This document shows, piece after piece, positions 40,438 to 51,700 of a stretch of DNA of 64,000 nucleotides. Below the pieces are notes generated by a model, which ran no database searches, had not been told where the DNA came from, and saw only the letters and a list, made by a program, of their open reading frames with translations. The stretch comes from Hyalella azteca (taxonomy: Eukaryota > Arthropoda > Malacostraca > Amphipoda > Hyalellidae). Position 1 is the stretch's first letter, and the number at the start of each line of letters is the position of its first letter. The stretch lies in assembly GCF_000764305.2 (NCBI RefSeq), contig NW_025943855.1, forward strand, positions 62,001 to 126,000, in the 5' to 3' direction. The position numbers and the translations under genes were made by a program.

Positions 40438-42426
40438 TTACCGTTTGCAGTGAGGCTGGCAGAAATAATCATTATTGTTGCATCCCTTTTTGGTATAAAA
40501 GCATCGCGAGAATAGCGTGAGCAGACACAAGAAGCAGCAGAAACATGATCGTTGAGTTTCAGACTCAGAAGAATCGTCTCTGTTGTGTGCTGTAGACCCA
40601 CGGTGGTGGTAAGGACAAGGGGACGGAGAAGAGCGACGGTGACCGTGTTGATAGCAAGCACTGCCATCGTGAGCAGTGCAGCAATGCACAATTGCAGTGC
40701 ACTCATCAGAAACGAGGACTGCGTTGATGTGTGGCGATGAGTGACGTGACTTACGAAACTCGCCACCAGAAAGTGACTTGCTTACGAATGACTGCTGCGT
40801 GAGACAGCTTGGTAGAGCTCTGCTGCTATTGCCTAGCGGCAACGACTTCGCAGCTTTCAATGTATAGTCGATTCGTGAATTGTGACGAACCTCTACCTCT
40901 CCAGAGGTTTTCAAACACTCAAGAAAATTTTTGCTGTGACAATCTTTATGCATGCGGTCCGAATCACATTTTCTTAATTGCAGTTTCTTTTCTCTCCTTT
41001 CTTTCAGAATGCACAAAAGACGAGCATGGACTTTCTTTTTGATGAACATAAATTCATTTCCATAAAGTACACCAATTGAATCCCACTTACGAACATAGGA
41101 CTCAATAGCGGACGTGTTCTTCATTAGAGACGAGACCAAACTCTGGACGGAGTGGACTTCGGCATTTTCAACATGAATGATTCCCGACTTTAGACTCTTA
41201 TATTTAACGTCTTTAGTCATACGATCAGGCTTCCTGCTTGTACTTTGACTGATTGTAAATATGTCTTGCCGAAGCTGGGCTTCCTCCTTATCTTCCAACT
41301 TTTGATAGTGCGAGGCAAAGTCAGGAGTAAACATGATGCGGGAATCGGCCGACTGTTCCAGGTCGGGAAGACTGTCAGGTAACCAAGATTTGTCATACAG
41401 AATGATAGAAGCCGAAATACCGCGGGTAATGAGAACAGGAGTGGAGAGACTGCACTGAGAAAATAAGTTTACTCTTACATTACACTCACGCATAGAGGCG
41501 TATTTTGGCAAGACATACATAACATCCTTCGCACTGCAAGAATTAGCAGTTGAAACTTGGGAGACGTTGAGTTCATGGGAAGCATTACAGCTCTGGGTCA
41601 CCGAGCGCCTGCCGTTTGCGTCCAATGAAAACAACCAAGAGTTAGTGGCCGAACCGTGAGCAGTAGAAGCATCTTTATCGGTCTCCAGGTAGGTCTCCAA
41701 ATTGATGGACGTACGATCAACGGAAGATAGTGATAAACTGAAATTAGATAGCGGGCCGCTTTTAGCCGTAGCAAAATTGTGAGAAGCTCTGGAGACGGAA
41801 TGCAAAGCGGACGTGTTATTGATGCTACATGAAAAAAGATCATACGAATTAGGACAGTAAACTTCGACATCGGTCTGGTCACTGTCAGAAGATTGTCGAG
41901 CAGAGTGGTGGGTAGCTGAAAATTTGGAAATTTCAAGCTCATTTGTAGGTGGCATTGAAGGACCAGATGCACTGCACGACGGAGGTCGGATTTCACTGCA
42001 GACCACTCCTTGCGAAGGCTCGCGAGAGGGCAAACTTTTGAGCGACGAACTACGATGTTCACTCTTACCGTCGATCGATGACTCCCGTTCTTTGCTGGAG
42101 CTTTCAGACGTGAATCGAGTTCTGCTTCTCGAAGGAACATGATTTTGTCTTTGAGAAATTCTCCGGCGTGGGGCACCGCAATCGCGGCAGCATTCCTCAA
42201 ACGCTTCATCTTCATACTCCGGCGAAATAGAAGAGGGACTAAATTCTCGCGGGGATGCGGAACCACTGAAGGACGGAGGTGTTTCGAGATTGCCAACGAC
42301 ACGATGGTCGGGCGATGGTGCGGGATGCAGTTTGCGTCTGACAAATTTGTAAACGAGCCAGCGGTAGAGCGAAGGCTTCTTGGTCGCACCGCCATTACAG
42401 GCCCGCGGCTTCTCATCTCCTGGCAT
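40438..42426 (-). CDS. Doa: long N-terminal coding exon, probably another alternative Doa first exon
   Basis: ATG at 42426 opens 662 codons to a stop at 40438. The start MPGDEKPRACNGGATKKPSL then YRWLVYKFVRRKLHPAPSPD has basic and aromatic character. The middle is Ser-rich and disordered; a Lys/Arg-rich helix-like stretch (FIKKKVHARLLCILKERREK) lies around residue 470. A CAGTCATTC|GTAAGC donor (exon end 40786) leaves in phase 0 after 547 codons and is frame-compatible with the kinase exon at 25658. A second donor, GAGTTTC|GTAAGT (end 40755), leaves in phase 1. Unspliced, the product would end in a Cys-rich tail (CFCCFLCLLTLFSRCF). I recognise no domain; coding status is very likely, the link to Doa is inferred. 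Confidence 0.7.
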   Translation of the reverse strand: MPGDEKPRACNGGATKKPSLYRWLVYKFVRRKLHPAPSPDHRVVGNLETPPSFSGSASPREFSPSSISPEYEDEAFEECCRDCGAPRRRISQRQNHVPSRSRTRFTSESSSKERESSIDGKSEHRSSSLKSLPSREPSQGVVCSEIRPPSCSASGPSMPPTNELEISKFSATHHSARQSSDSDQTDVEVYCPNSYDLFSCSINNTSALHSVSRASHNFATAKSGPLSNFSLSLSSVDRTSINLETYLETDKDASTAHGSATNSWLFSLDANGRRSVTQSCNASHELNVSQVSTANSCSAKDVMYVLPKYASMRECNVRVNLFSQCSLSTPVLITRGISASIILYDKSWLPDSLPDLEQSADSRIMFTPDFASHYQKLEDKEEAQLRQDIFTISQSTSRKPDRMTKDVKYKSLKSGIIHVENAEVHSVQSLVSSLMKNTSAIESYVRKWDSIGVLYGNEFMFIKKKVHARLLCILKERREKKLQLRKCDSDRMHKDCHSKNFLECLKTSGEVEVRHNSRIDYTLKAAKSLPLGNSSRALPSCLTQQSFVSKSLSGGEFRKSRHSSPHINAVLVSDECTAIVHCCTAHDGSACYQHGHRRSSPSPCPYHHRGSTAHNRDDSSESETQRSCFCCFLCLLTLFSRCFYTKKGCNNNDYFCQPHCKR

Positions 42427-45400
42427 GGAAAACGAACGCAGTCATCGGAGTCGCGTTTCTACACAAGCTTTTGAAATACGTAATTTACATTACGAAACGT
42501 TTTAAGATTTCATTCAGAACACATCTTTTCTTGTTTCTGGCACTAATATTAGCACAACAAATTCTAATAAAGTGAAAAAGTTCAGCTTCTAATGGAGTGA
42601 AAAAAGTTGAAAACTTTATGGAGATTGCAAGTGGTATCGATTTCAACCCCTGAGGCTAGTGGGGTTTAAAAATCCATGGGGTCAGACAAAGGCTGATTTA
42701 GGAAAGCAGTAAAATTATCTAAAGCTAAGTAATCTTCCATTTTTATACTTTATATTGCTACTACTACTACTACCACTACTACTATTAATGAAGACTACCT
42801 TTTTCTTCCAATAACTATCTTCTAAGATCATAGAGAGTACAAAAAGAGGTTCGTGTGGTTTAAAACATTTATCTCCACTGGTCCACATAATTTCTTAGTT
42901 TTAACTTTTTTGCATCACGTCAATATTATACAGTAGAATGGATTTGTTAATGACACGTGATCGCAGAAAGAATCTACGCCTGCTTTCATTCAACGATAGA
43001 TAGAAACTTGACAAATTTTGTTCAAAATCTACGGATATTGATACCCGAGTTCAACTATCTTCTGGCAAGCAACATCTTTCAGCAAATATATGAATTTTAA
43101 ATTTATACGCACGGCATACTTTCCGAAGTTAACAAAATAAACACTTATAATGAAAGTATAAGAAATGGTTAAAAAGCCTAAATACAATTTTGACGAAGAT
43201 AAATATTTAATAAGCTAGTTCAAACAAGTATATTGTGTGAAAAAGTTCGTCCAATCGTGGTCGTGGCAGCCGAGTTCACGGGGGTAAAGCTGTGCTTCGA
43301 CTTTCCGGCAACTTTTCGAAATACCAATACAATAATAAACACATTACCCAAACAACCAGGCAATTTTCTTACAACTCAACAACACCGAATGCACACAATT
43401 TTTGCAAAGCACACATCTCCAAAAATAACTCTTATCATTTCCTTATCACCACTAAAGCGAGGTTAACTTTTCTCAGGTCAACCAGTAGCTCAAGCGCCAG
43501 AGGAGGTGCTGACTGCAGCAACAGCTGCTTCTGGAACACGACTGGCTGGCTGACTAGAGGATGCGGCACAGGAGCTACAGCGCTGCTGCAGTGCTGGATG
43601 CTGCTTCAGCCGCAGCTCAAATGCTACAAGTTATTCCCACATTTGTCTCATTCTATAACACAATGATTATGGACTTATTTATAATTTAGCGGGGGTAATA
43701 ATAATAATTTTTAGCAGATTGGGTAAATGAGAAAATATGTCGAATACGTAGTAACGCTATGCTTGATCTTCCATAAAAATGGGACAGGAATTTTGTAAAT
43801 ATATTACCAATAATTTACTGCAGAATATCCAACATATATCTGCTTCCACTTTCTTACGCCAATTCTCTCATAACAACAGATACCATTCAGATATTTTATT
43901 TCGTGATAACTATCTAGCGAGTCTCGTCGTATCTTTGATTTAAAATCAAACTCCAGGCCGCCTTGCCTCTACCGATGAAATGTAAGTGGGAGTCGCAAGC
44001 CTCAGGCTGAGACTTAGCAATTCAAAATAAACGATATTTGAACACCAGCAAACTGGCATTCAGTAATGCTCTTCAAATTGAATGTTATTTACAGTTATTG
44101 CTACGGGAAAAATCATAACTCGTATAAAGCTGAGCAAACACATCTTGGTGGGAGTTTGGTGTGCAAGTTCCCTTGTCGTACTTAACGTACATAATTAACG
44201 TACATTTTCTGCAGGATGCTCGAATAACCGCCCGGATAAATAAAGAGCAACTTATAAACGTACACGAAGAAAAATGGTTAACCAGTAAATCAAAATATAA
44301 AGAAGGAAAAACCTACGGTTAATACCTCCACATTTCACTAACGGGACAAGAAATCCTCCAATCAACTAATGTTGTTTGAGTTTGGCATTACAGTCAGCTT
44401 CTCATAGTGGCTTTAACTAAAACCTTGCACATTTCTTTTACAAAAAGAAACATATCAATAAAAGTCTAGGACTGCTCTCTATCGCCGCTAGAACAAATGG
44501 CTTTCAGATTCATCAAGGCACCGAACGAGTCAATATTGAAAGAAGCTTTCTGTCTTTCCAAAAATATAGCTCTAGGGAACAACAACTCAAACACTAAATC
44601 CACGCTTCATCCACATCCAAAACATGGGGTCGTGCCAACCTCAGCATCGCCTCAAATTTCAACTAAAACGAAGGCAATTGACGAGTTCAACTCCACGCCC
44701 AAACTGAGCGCACTAGAGCAGCGACCCACCACCTCCCTTATTTGCCCCCATGCCACCACCTCCTCCAGCGCCCCGCGGCAAGAGGAAGGAAGGCGGCGCT
44801 CCGATCGATGGCACGGTCCAGAGCTTCAGGGCATCTCACAGCAGGTCCTGCCTCTGCCTCTGAATCTACAGTGCCCATGGCGTCTAATTTAATATCCCAT
44901 GATATACTCGACTACAGATCGAATTATAAAGCGGTAAAAGAAAGGTGATTAACATTATTGGTGGGAAGCATCGAGACCTTTTTTTCGCACTGGAAAATAA
45001 CTAAATTAAAAAATTACTGTAGTACACTGGCTTACCTTTTCGCATCTAATACAAAAGATCGTTAATACAATCATCAATCGTAGACCTATTGAACAGTATT
45101 AATAAGCGCAATATAAATTATGAATGTCTCAAGACTATAACGTCAATCCTTAATGAAAAATTTCACATTTAGGCAAAATTTCAAAAAGTAAATTTCAACA
45201 AACGCAGAGGAACGAACTCGGATCAAAATAACAACCCCATAAATTAAGAATCAAACCTGCACAAAAAGACATTTAGAATAGAAGAAAAATTCCGCGTAAA
45301 ATTACACAATAATTCTAGACTGGCACTTGCTTCCATGTAAGAAGCCAGAGAAGGGAAAGCAATTGCGGCAATATACTCACAGCTCGAGCATGTTGACGGC

Positions 45401-45498
45401 CAAAGAAAGCCATTGCACGGAGGATAGATGCGAGGGCCGGTGAATAGACGAGTAGGAGTTTGGCTCCCAGGGTCGGGGAGCTGAGTCCACCTCTAGCA
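42427..45498. other. no supported gene
   Basis: Contains an (ACT)n tract near 42768-42785 and a proline-rich plus-strand stretch around 44725-44865 (SSDPPPPLFAPMPPPPPAP) that might be an exon, but it is entered just after a TAG and no gene model can be built. The opposite strand there has a short ATG frame from 44881 with a GCT|GTGAGA donor. Neither is strong. Confidence 0.4.
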
Positions 45499-45703
45499 TG
45501 ATGGTGCTGCTGCTTGTAGCGTACTATATACACAAGTTGTCTAGTGTTGGTGTTACTGCTTGTAGTACACCACACAAGTAGTCTAGTGTTGGTGCTGCTG
45601 CTTGTAGTACACCACACGAGTAGTCTAGTGTTGGTGCTGCTGCTTGTAGTACACCACACAAGTAGTCTGGTGTTGGTGCTGCTGCTTGTAGTACACCACA
45701 CAA
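45499..45703. repeat. 42-bp minisatellite, about five copies
   Basis: CTAGTGTTGGTGCTGCTGCT then TGTAGTACACCACACAAGTA recurs at 45541, 45583, 45625 and 45667, exactly 42 bp apart, with a partial copy before. As 42 is a multiple of three, it stays open in frames on both strands (14-residue repeats), which produces misleading ORFs. Confidence 0.93.
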
Positions 45704-48700
45704 CCAATCAAGGTGTCACCGAACAGAGAGATGCGCGCAGCAGTTCTCAGAATAGAAGATAGGCGAGCAAAGTTCGAAGAGATATGTTTGCAGATGAGAG
45801 AAGACCTAAAATTCTTACTCAAGAAGTAAATTTCGTAAGAATGAATAAGGATAACTGAATGATAGAACGGTAAGTAAACCAACACTGGAAAGAATACTGG
45901 AATTTGTTTCGTTTAGAATGTAACGCTCATTTAATTTGAATTTGAATAAGAGACAAGGGTCAAAAAAAAAGAAATGATAACAGAGAAAATAGAAATGAAA
46001 AATCTAGACCGTCTGTATTTAGAGTCACAACGAAGGGCTGTAAAGCAGAATTTGGAAGGTCGTATCAACGATACGAGCAGACGCCGAGTCAGCAGAAGAG
46101 GGAAATTCACGTCCAAAGTTGGATGAACGCGAATGTCCTTTTTACCGCTCCAGTTTATAGGCTAAGTTGCTTGAGAATGGTCATATAAAAGAACTAATTG
46201 AAATTGATTGAACTAGAGGTCGAAATTCATTAAAATTTTCTTTTGGATTTCAATAGTTCTGGAAACGCCGATTTTTGATGTTTCATTACTCACGAATTAA
46301 TGTATTAAAGCTGAAAAAGAGAACAGACAAGCAATATTGATTTAAAAAATACAAATACTAATAATCGTAAATAATAAAGTCTCAAACAAAAAAAAAACCT
46401 AGACTAGACACCCCAAAAACCTGACAAAAACAGTCTATAAAATAAATAAGGGCGTGGTTAATTTCTGAGAAAGATATGGATTTATTCGAAGTGCAATACG
46501 GAATAATTTTGACGGTTCGCATGTAAGAAAGTCATTCGTTTGAAATTACATAAAAACATTATGCAAATAACATTCTAATAGGAAAACGGAAATTCAGCCA
46601 TCGAATATTTTTTATTTCGCCATGATAATGGCAGTAAAGGAAAATAGATTTAATTTGAGTTGTAACAAGAGAAGCCTGGCGCTTTCAAGCCTTTTCAAGC
46701 TTCGTAACAGGCAACATTTTACACTGCAGCGAGAACATCAAAGTGTGGACATGAAGTGGCGCAATTTGGCACGACATTTTTGGAAGGTAATGATGCAGCT
46801 ATTTCACACAGTTTTTTTTAATTCGAGTAATGCAGAGAGAACTTCTATCATAATAATAACAATTTACAGATCAATTAAAAAATAACAAGTGAATAAAGAA
46901 TAATTTTTTTTATTTAATTAGTTCGAGTTTTCAATTGCCGGTCGGAGAGCTTTGATTGGTCAAATGAAAGCAGTTGATTTTGCACTTCTCTCTGCTTATT
47001 ATTCCTGCACTGAAAACGATGATTTCGAAATACCTTTAACACATGAAGAACGCTTTGGCGAATTTCGCACAAAGAACTCTAACGAGGCCGTCAATTAATA
47101 AAAACGTGTGCCCTCAATTATTAAAAATCAATGGCAAACAATACAAATTATTAGAAATTGATGTCAAATAAGAAAAAGTAATAAAAATCGATGGCATATA
47201 ATAAAAATTGATAGAAATCGATGGCAGACAATAAAAATTAATCGAAATCGATGGCAAATAATTAAAACACGATTGAGGCAATTCAAATCGCGGTATGAAC
47301 CATTACCTCAGTAACAAGTTCCATGAGTGAATCAAGCCAAAGTTTAATAATAGAAATAATAGAAAATCATAACCTTTACTAAAGGATATAATGTAATATT
47401 GTAATTATTATAGAAGCAAGAATGCAAAGGCATGGGCGCTGCCGCGTGAGTTGCTTGCTGAACGGCACCGAGCGAGCGTGGGAGGAAGCAAGGACGGCAT
47501 CCTGCAGGTATTGCTCTCACAGACACCTGTTCTCTCACATCAAAGTTACATAACCATATTATTGTATACAATTTGATACATACGCCACTCAGATCAACTT
47601 TTCAAAGTAATTCATTGCATCGTTTTGTCATTGTTATGTGGTTTTAGCCAGAACTTAATTGAAATGCTCGACAGGAGATCCATGTGCGATCGTGTTAGGA
47701 TTCTTTTTCTAACTCCGAACCATGATCAGAATGAGCAGGTCAATTAATGCAATGGCCAATTATTATGAAACTAGTCGACAAATCTAATTACCATCTTGGT
47801 GCACATAATTGATAAAGTGATCTGCGCCGCATCGCTGCAATCTTAATAACTCCTTAAACAAAAACTTTCAATTATTTTGAATAAATATTAGCTGCAAAAT
47901 GCACCTCCGAATCGCCGGCAGTGCGAGGATTCAGTGCATGCGCACGACCTGATCAGCCCTCTGAGCACGTTTAAGGTAACGTACGCATTGAAGCGCCGAT
48001 CTATACATGCATGTCGGCCGCCGTTGGGAAAGTTCATCATGCGTATGACTCACTGGACCGGAGTTAGGGGGCGGGCATTCCCGAGACTGAATTTGTGGAT
48101 AATAGGAACAGTGATAGAATAAATTGTTCCCACTTACTTATCGTGATCACAACAAAATTTAGCGATCGAATTTGTGAACACCGCGTTCAATTAGTTTTGA
48201 ATAAATTAAATGTTGAAAGTAATTAACGAAAAAATACGTCCTATAGATATAAGCTTGCAGACGGAAAACTTGATGCTAAAGCAATGAATAAAGCGGCTAT
48301 AGGAGCGCCGAGCGCTGAGTCAGGCGAGCATAAAAGCTTCAAGTTACGAACATTGAAATGCAGAGACAACGCCTAATGGGCCTTCGCAGAGATTAGGTTG
48401 CGATGTACGGCGCCAAGAGCCAGGCATCGCAAACATCCTACAATGATTCGGATTGTGTGATTCATAGCAGACGGGAATGGGAACTTCAGAGATTTTAATT
48501 TAGCATGGACTATAGAGACCGAATCAAGGAAGATGAATGCGAAAAAAAGATGAAATAAGGATACATGCAGATTAGGCTAATGTTTGTAAGTAAATTTCTT
48601 CACTCGGGTTTCCAAATAATAAATTGGAGGCTAAATACATCTTTCCGCTGATTTTTCACACCTGCTGCATGCATTTATAATTTTCAGAAGGTAAATTAAA

Positions 48701-51700
48701 AATTTTCAAAAGAAAACAAACAAAAAAACTTTTAATTCTAAAAAAGGACTGGAACCGAAGCGTAAAAATTAACAAAGAAGAAGAAGCGTTGAGCAACAAG
48801 TTCTGATAAACAATTAGAATTTATTCTGGATGTGTTAGGGCGTCATCAAATTTGGCTCCACATAACTCCCAAATAAACGTAACCGGATAATAAGATTCCC
48901 CATATACCCAGATAAAAGATAAAATACCTAATTAATCAAGTATATGTCAATAATTATAGACTAATAATAGACTGTTGTTCAATACACGAGTTCCAAATGG
49001 AAGAAAAACAAGGCGGCAGAACTAACGTGAAATATTTACTTGGATAAACAGCACATGTTATGACTGATCACAGTTAGCAATGAACTGAGCCACTAACTTG
49101 CTACAAATTGTGATATGCGCATTTCATCTTGGCGACAATTGAAACGCTGCGGACGAGCTGCTGCTAAGAAAATAATAACCTCGCCAATAAACAGCACAGT
49201 TCCTATATCCAAGTAAAACCAAAGAGACAAGTTTCACAACAATAATACATCCCGAATTTACGCTGGTAATGATAGAATTTAGAGCAAAATTTCTTAGTCC
49301 TCGGGTGAGAGTGTCACAATAAGACGCCCCCGTCATGAAGGCAGGTCACGTCAGGTCATCCGTCGTTGACATTCAATTTAATCATGTCATGAACTCGTTG
49401 AAAAGTTGCTATTCTGTGCATGCGCATTGCAGGGGCCAAAAATCAACTAATTCTCCACTGAAACTATTTTTTTTCTACATTTTTGCAACCCAGTGATCAC
49501 ATGACAGTAGCAAAAAAGTAGAAGCTTTCAACGAAATTGAATCGCACAAGAAAAATTACGAACAAAGAATTTAAAAATTAATGAATACAACAAGATGATC
49601 AAGCAACAAAGGATGCAAAGATTAATTGGACGCGATGAAACAGAATTTCGATACTGCATAGTTACTAAATTAATTAGTTTCGGGCATATATATCAATTAA
49701 GGACTCATTAGCAGTAGAGTGAGCAGTGGAGTGGACTTGAAGTGGACTAACAAGCATCGAGGAAGCTAATAAGGCGTTGTTTTGGCAATATTCATTTCCG
49801 CCACATTCGAGATCGCCAGGTATACAAGGAAATGAAGAGAATTATTCAGCATCGCGCTGTACATTACAGAACGTGATTATAGAAGTTGGAATAATCAAAT
49901 ACACCATGGAAAATGCCTCTACAGAAAAGCGTTGCCTCCAATTATTCATTGCATGTTTATGTTTAAAATGAAAGGAAATGCAGGCAAACGAGAGGAAGTG
50001 GTCATAAAAATGTCCAATAGGGATCATGTGGATTTCTAAATAAATGGAATATATGCATGTTTTCAGTTACCTATGTAGTTGGAATAAAATTAGGGAAATA
50101 AGAGTGTTTGTACAATATATCCCATGAATCACGATTCAAAAATTATGATTTCCCTATTCGAAAAAGAGCAGCAGAACAGTTTGAAGTGTACTTCGTTAGA
50201 TCCCGTTTCATCGCAAACGATTTTCTCTTTGTATTTTGAATTTAAAAAAGAAATCTTACAAGTATATAAATAATCCAATGAGAAGAGTAATCAGAAAATA
50301 TTTGTTTTCATGCACGCAAAAGGAGTTTTAATTTGTGTTGCAACAAACTCGCAATTTTATCATTAGGATTGCAACACGTACATGACATACTGAACTCTGG
50401 GGGCGACGATTTATATTAGTGGGCACGAGAGATCTGACCATGACTTATTTAAAACTGGGATTAGTATAATCATTCATGCTGGCGTCCGGCATGACATGAA
50501 AGTTTATTAATAAAGTTTGAGGATAAGTTAAGGTCGTTCGAATTTTTCATCATATAATTAACTAGGTAAGAAAATCAATCACCCAGAAATCAAATGAAGA
50601 AAAAAATCCACTCCTTTCTATTTTGTTAAAATATAGGAAATACATAATGGAAATTCCGGGCACATAGAAGAAGTATAGTCTGCCCCACGCACTCTTGATA
50701 AGTACCCAAGCAAGGGTTAAGCTTAGTCGACATAAGACTCATCGTTAAATTAAATAAAACATAAAGAAGGATTGCCAATGAAAACCTAATCCAAATAAAA
50801 ACCACAAATAATGGGGTATCATATTCGTACTTCCTTAAATAGTCTGAATGGGTCAAGCTTAGTATCCATCAGCAGTCGAAGATATTAATAGTTTCATGGA
50901 CGGCATCTCGATTACTCGGAAGAGCGCAAACCACATTTGAAACAAAACGTGGTCACTTGACGCGCCAAAGGGATGCTGCACACGATAAGTTGGCTAGTAA
51001 TTAAATCGAAGTCACCGATGAGAACTTTCACGAAAAAAAGGAACAGTAAAAGACTCGATCGTTGGCATCGCAATTCTAGCATCCTTCAGATTGTAACACG
51101 CAGGTGAGGGTCAAGCTCATATACACCAGAAGTGAAGAACGGAGTCATGAGGAGCGCTAGATTGTTAAGGACACCCACGTGTTCCGTTGGGTCAAGGTCT
51201 CCTGAGCACAGCTAGTCGCCCCACCTGGCGCCGCTAGACCCAAACACTTCCCCTTTTGAAGAAATATTATTCCAGAGTTGAGAAAGGATTAGAAAGAATT
51301 CGAAAGCTGTGACATAATTCAATTTTTAGAAGAGGAATCGAATGATTGATGTTAATAGTAATAAATTTTTAGAAGAAGTATCGAAAGATCGCTTACTGAA
51401 TTTCCAATGCATCAGCCTATGATGTTAATAGTGACAGGATCAACCAAAATTTGATCTGCATTATAAAACCACGTTTTAAAAGCTCAAAATTTATCATCGG
51501 TTCAATAATTCGATTCGAATTTATTAATGAAATTAATGAAAGTTGCACAATTTTTAAGTAAGACTGTTCGTAAAGTTTGAACACTCTCGTCCTCGAATCC
51601 AACTGAGCTGACAAATTGTTCAATGAGTCTACTTAAGAATGAGAAGAAATGAACAGATTTGCAAGTTCGTCTCCTAGAAAGCCGTTTATCTTTAAGGGTA

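Noticed and set aside
41598..42416. 272-codon minus-strand ORF in another frame
   Set aside because: Shadow of the 662-codon exon; its composition is that of an out-of-frame Ser-rich coding sequence.
44497..44892. 131-codon plus-strand ORF
   Set aside because: Its frame differs from the proline-rich frame in the same place, codon composition looks random, and there are no splice partners or domain matches.
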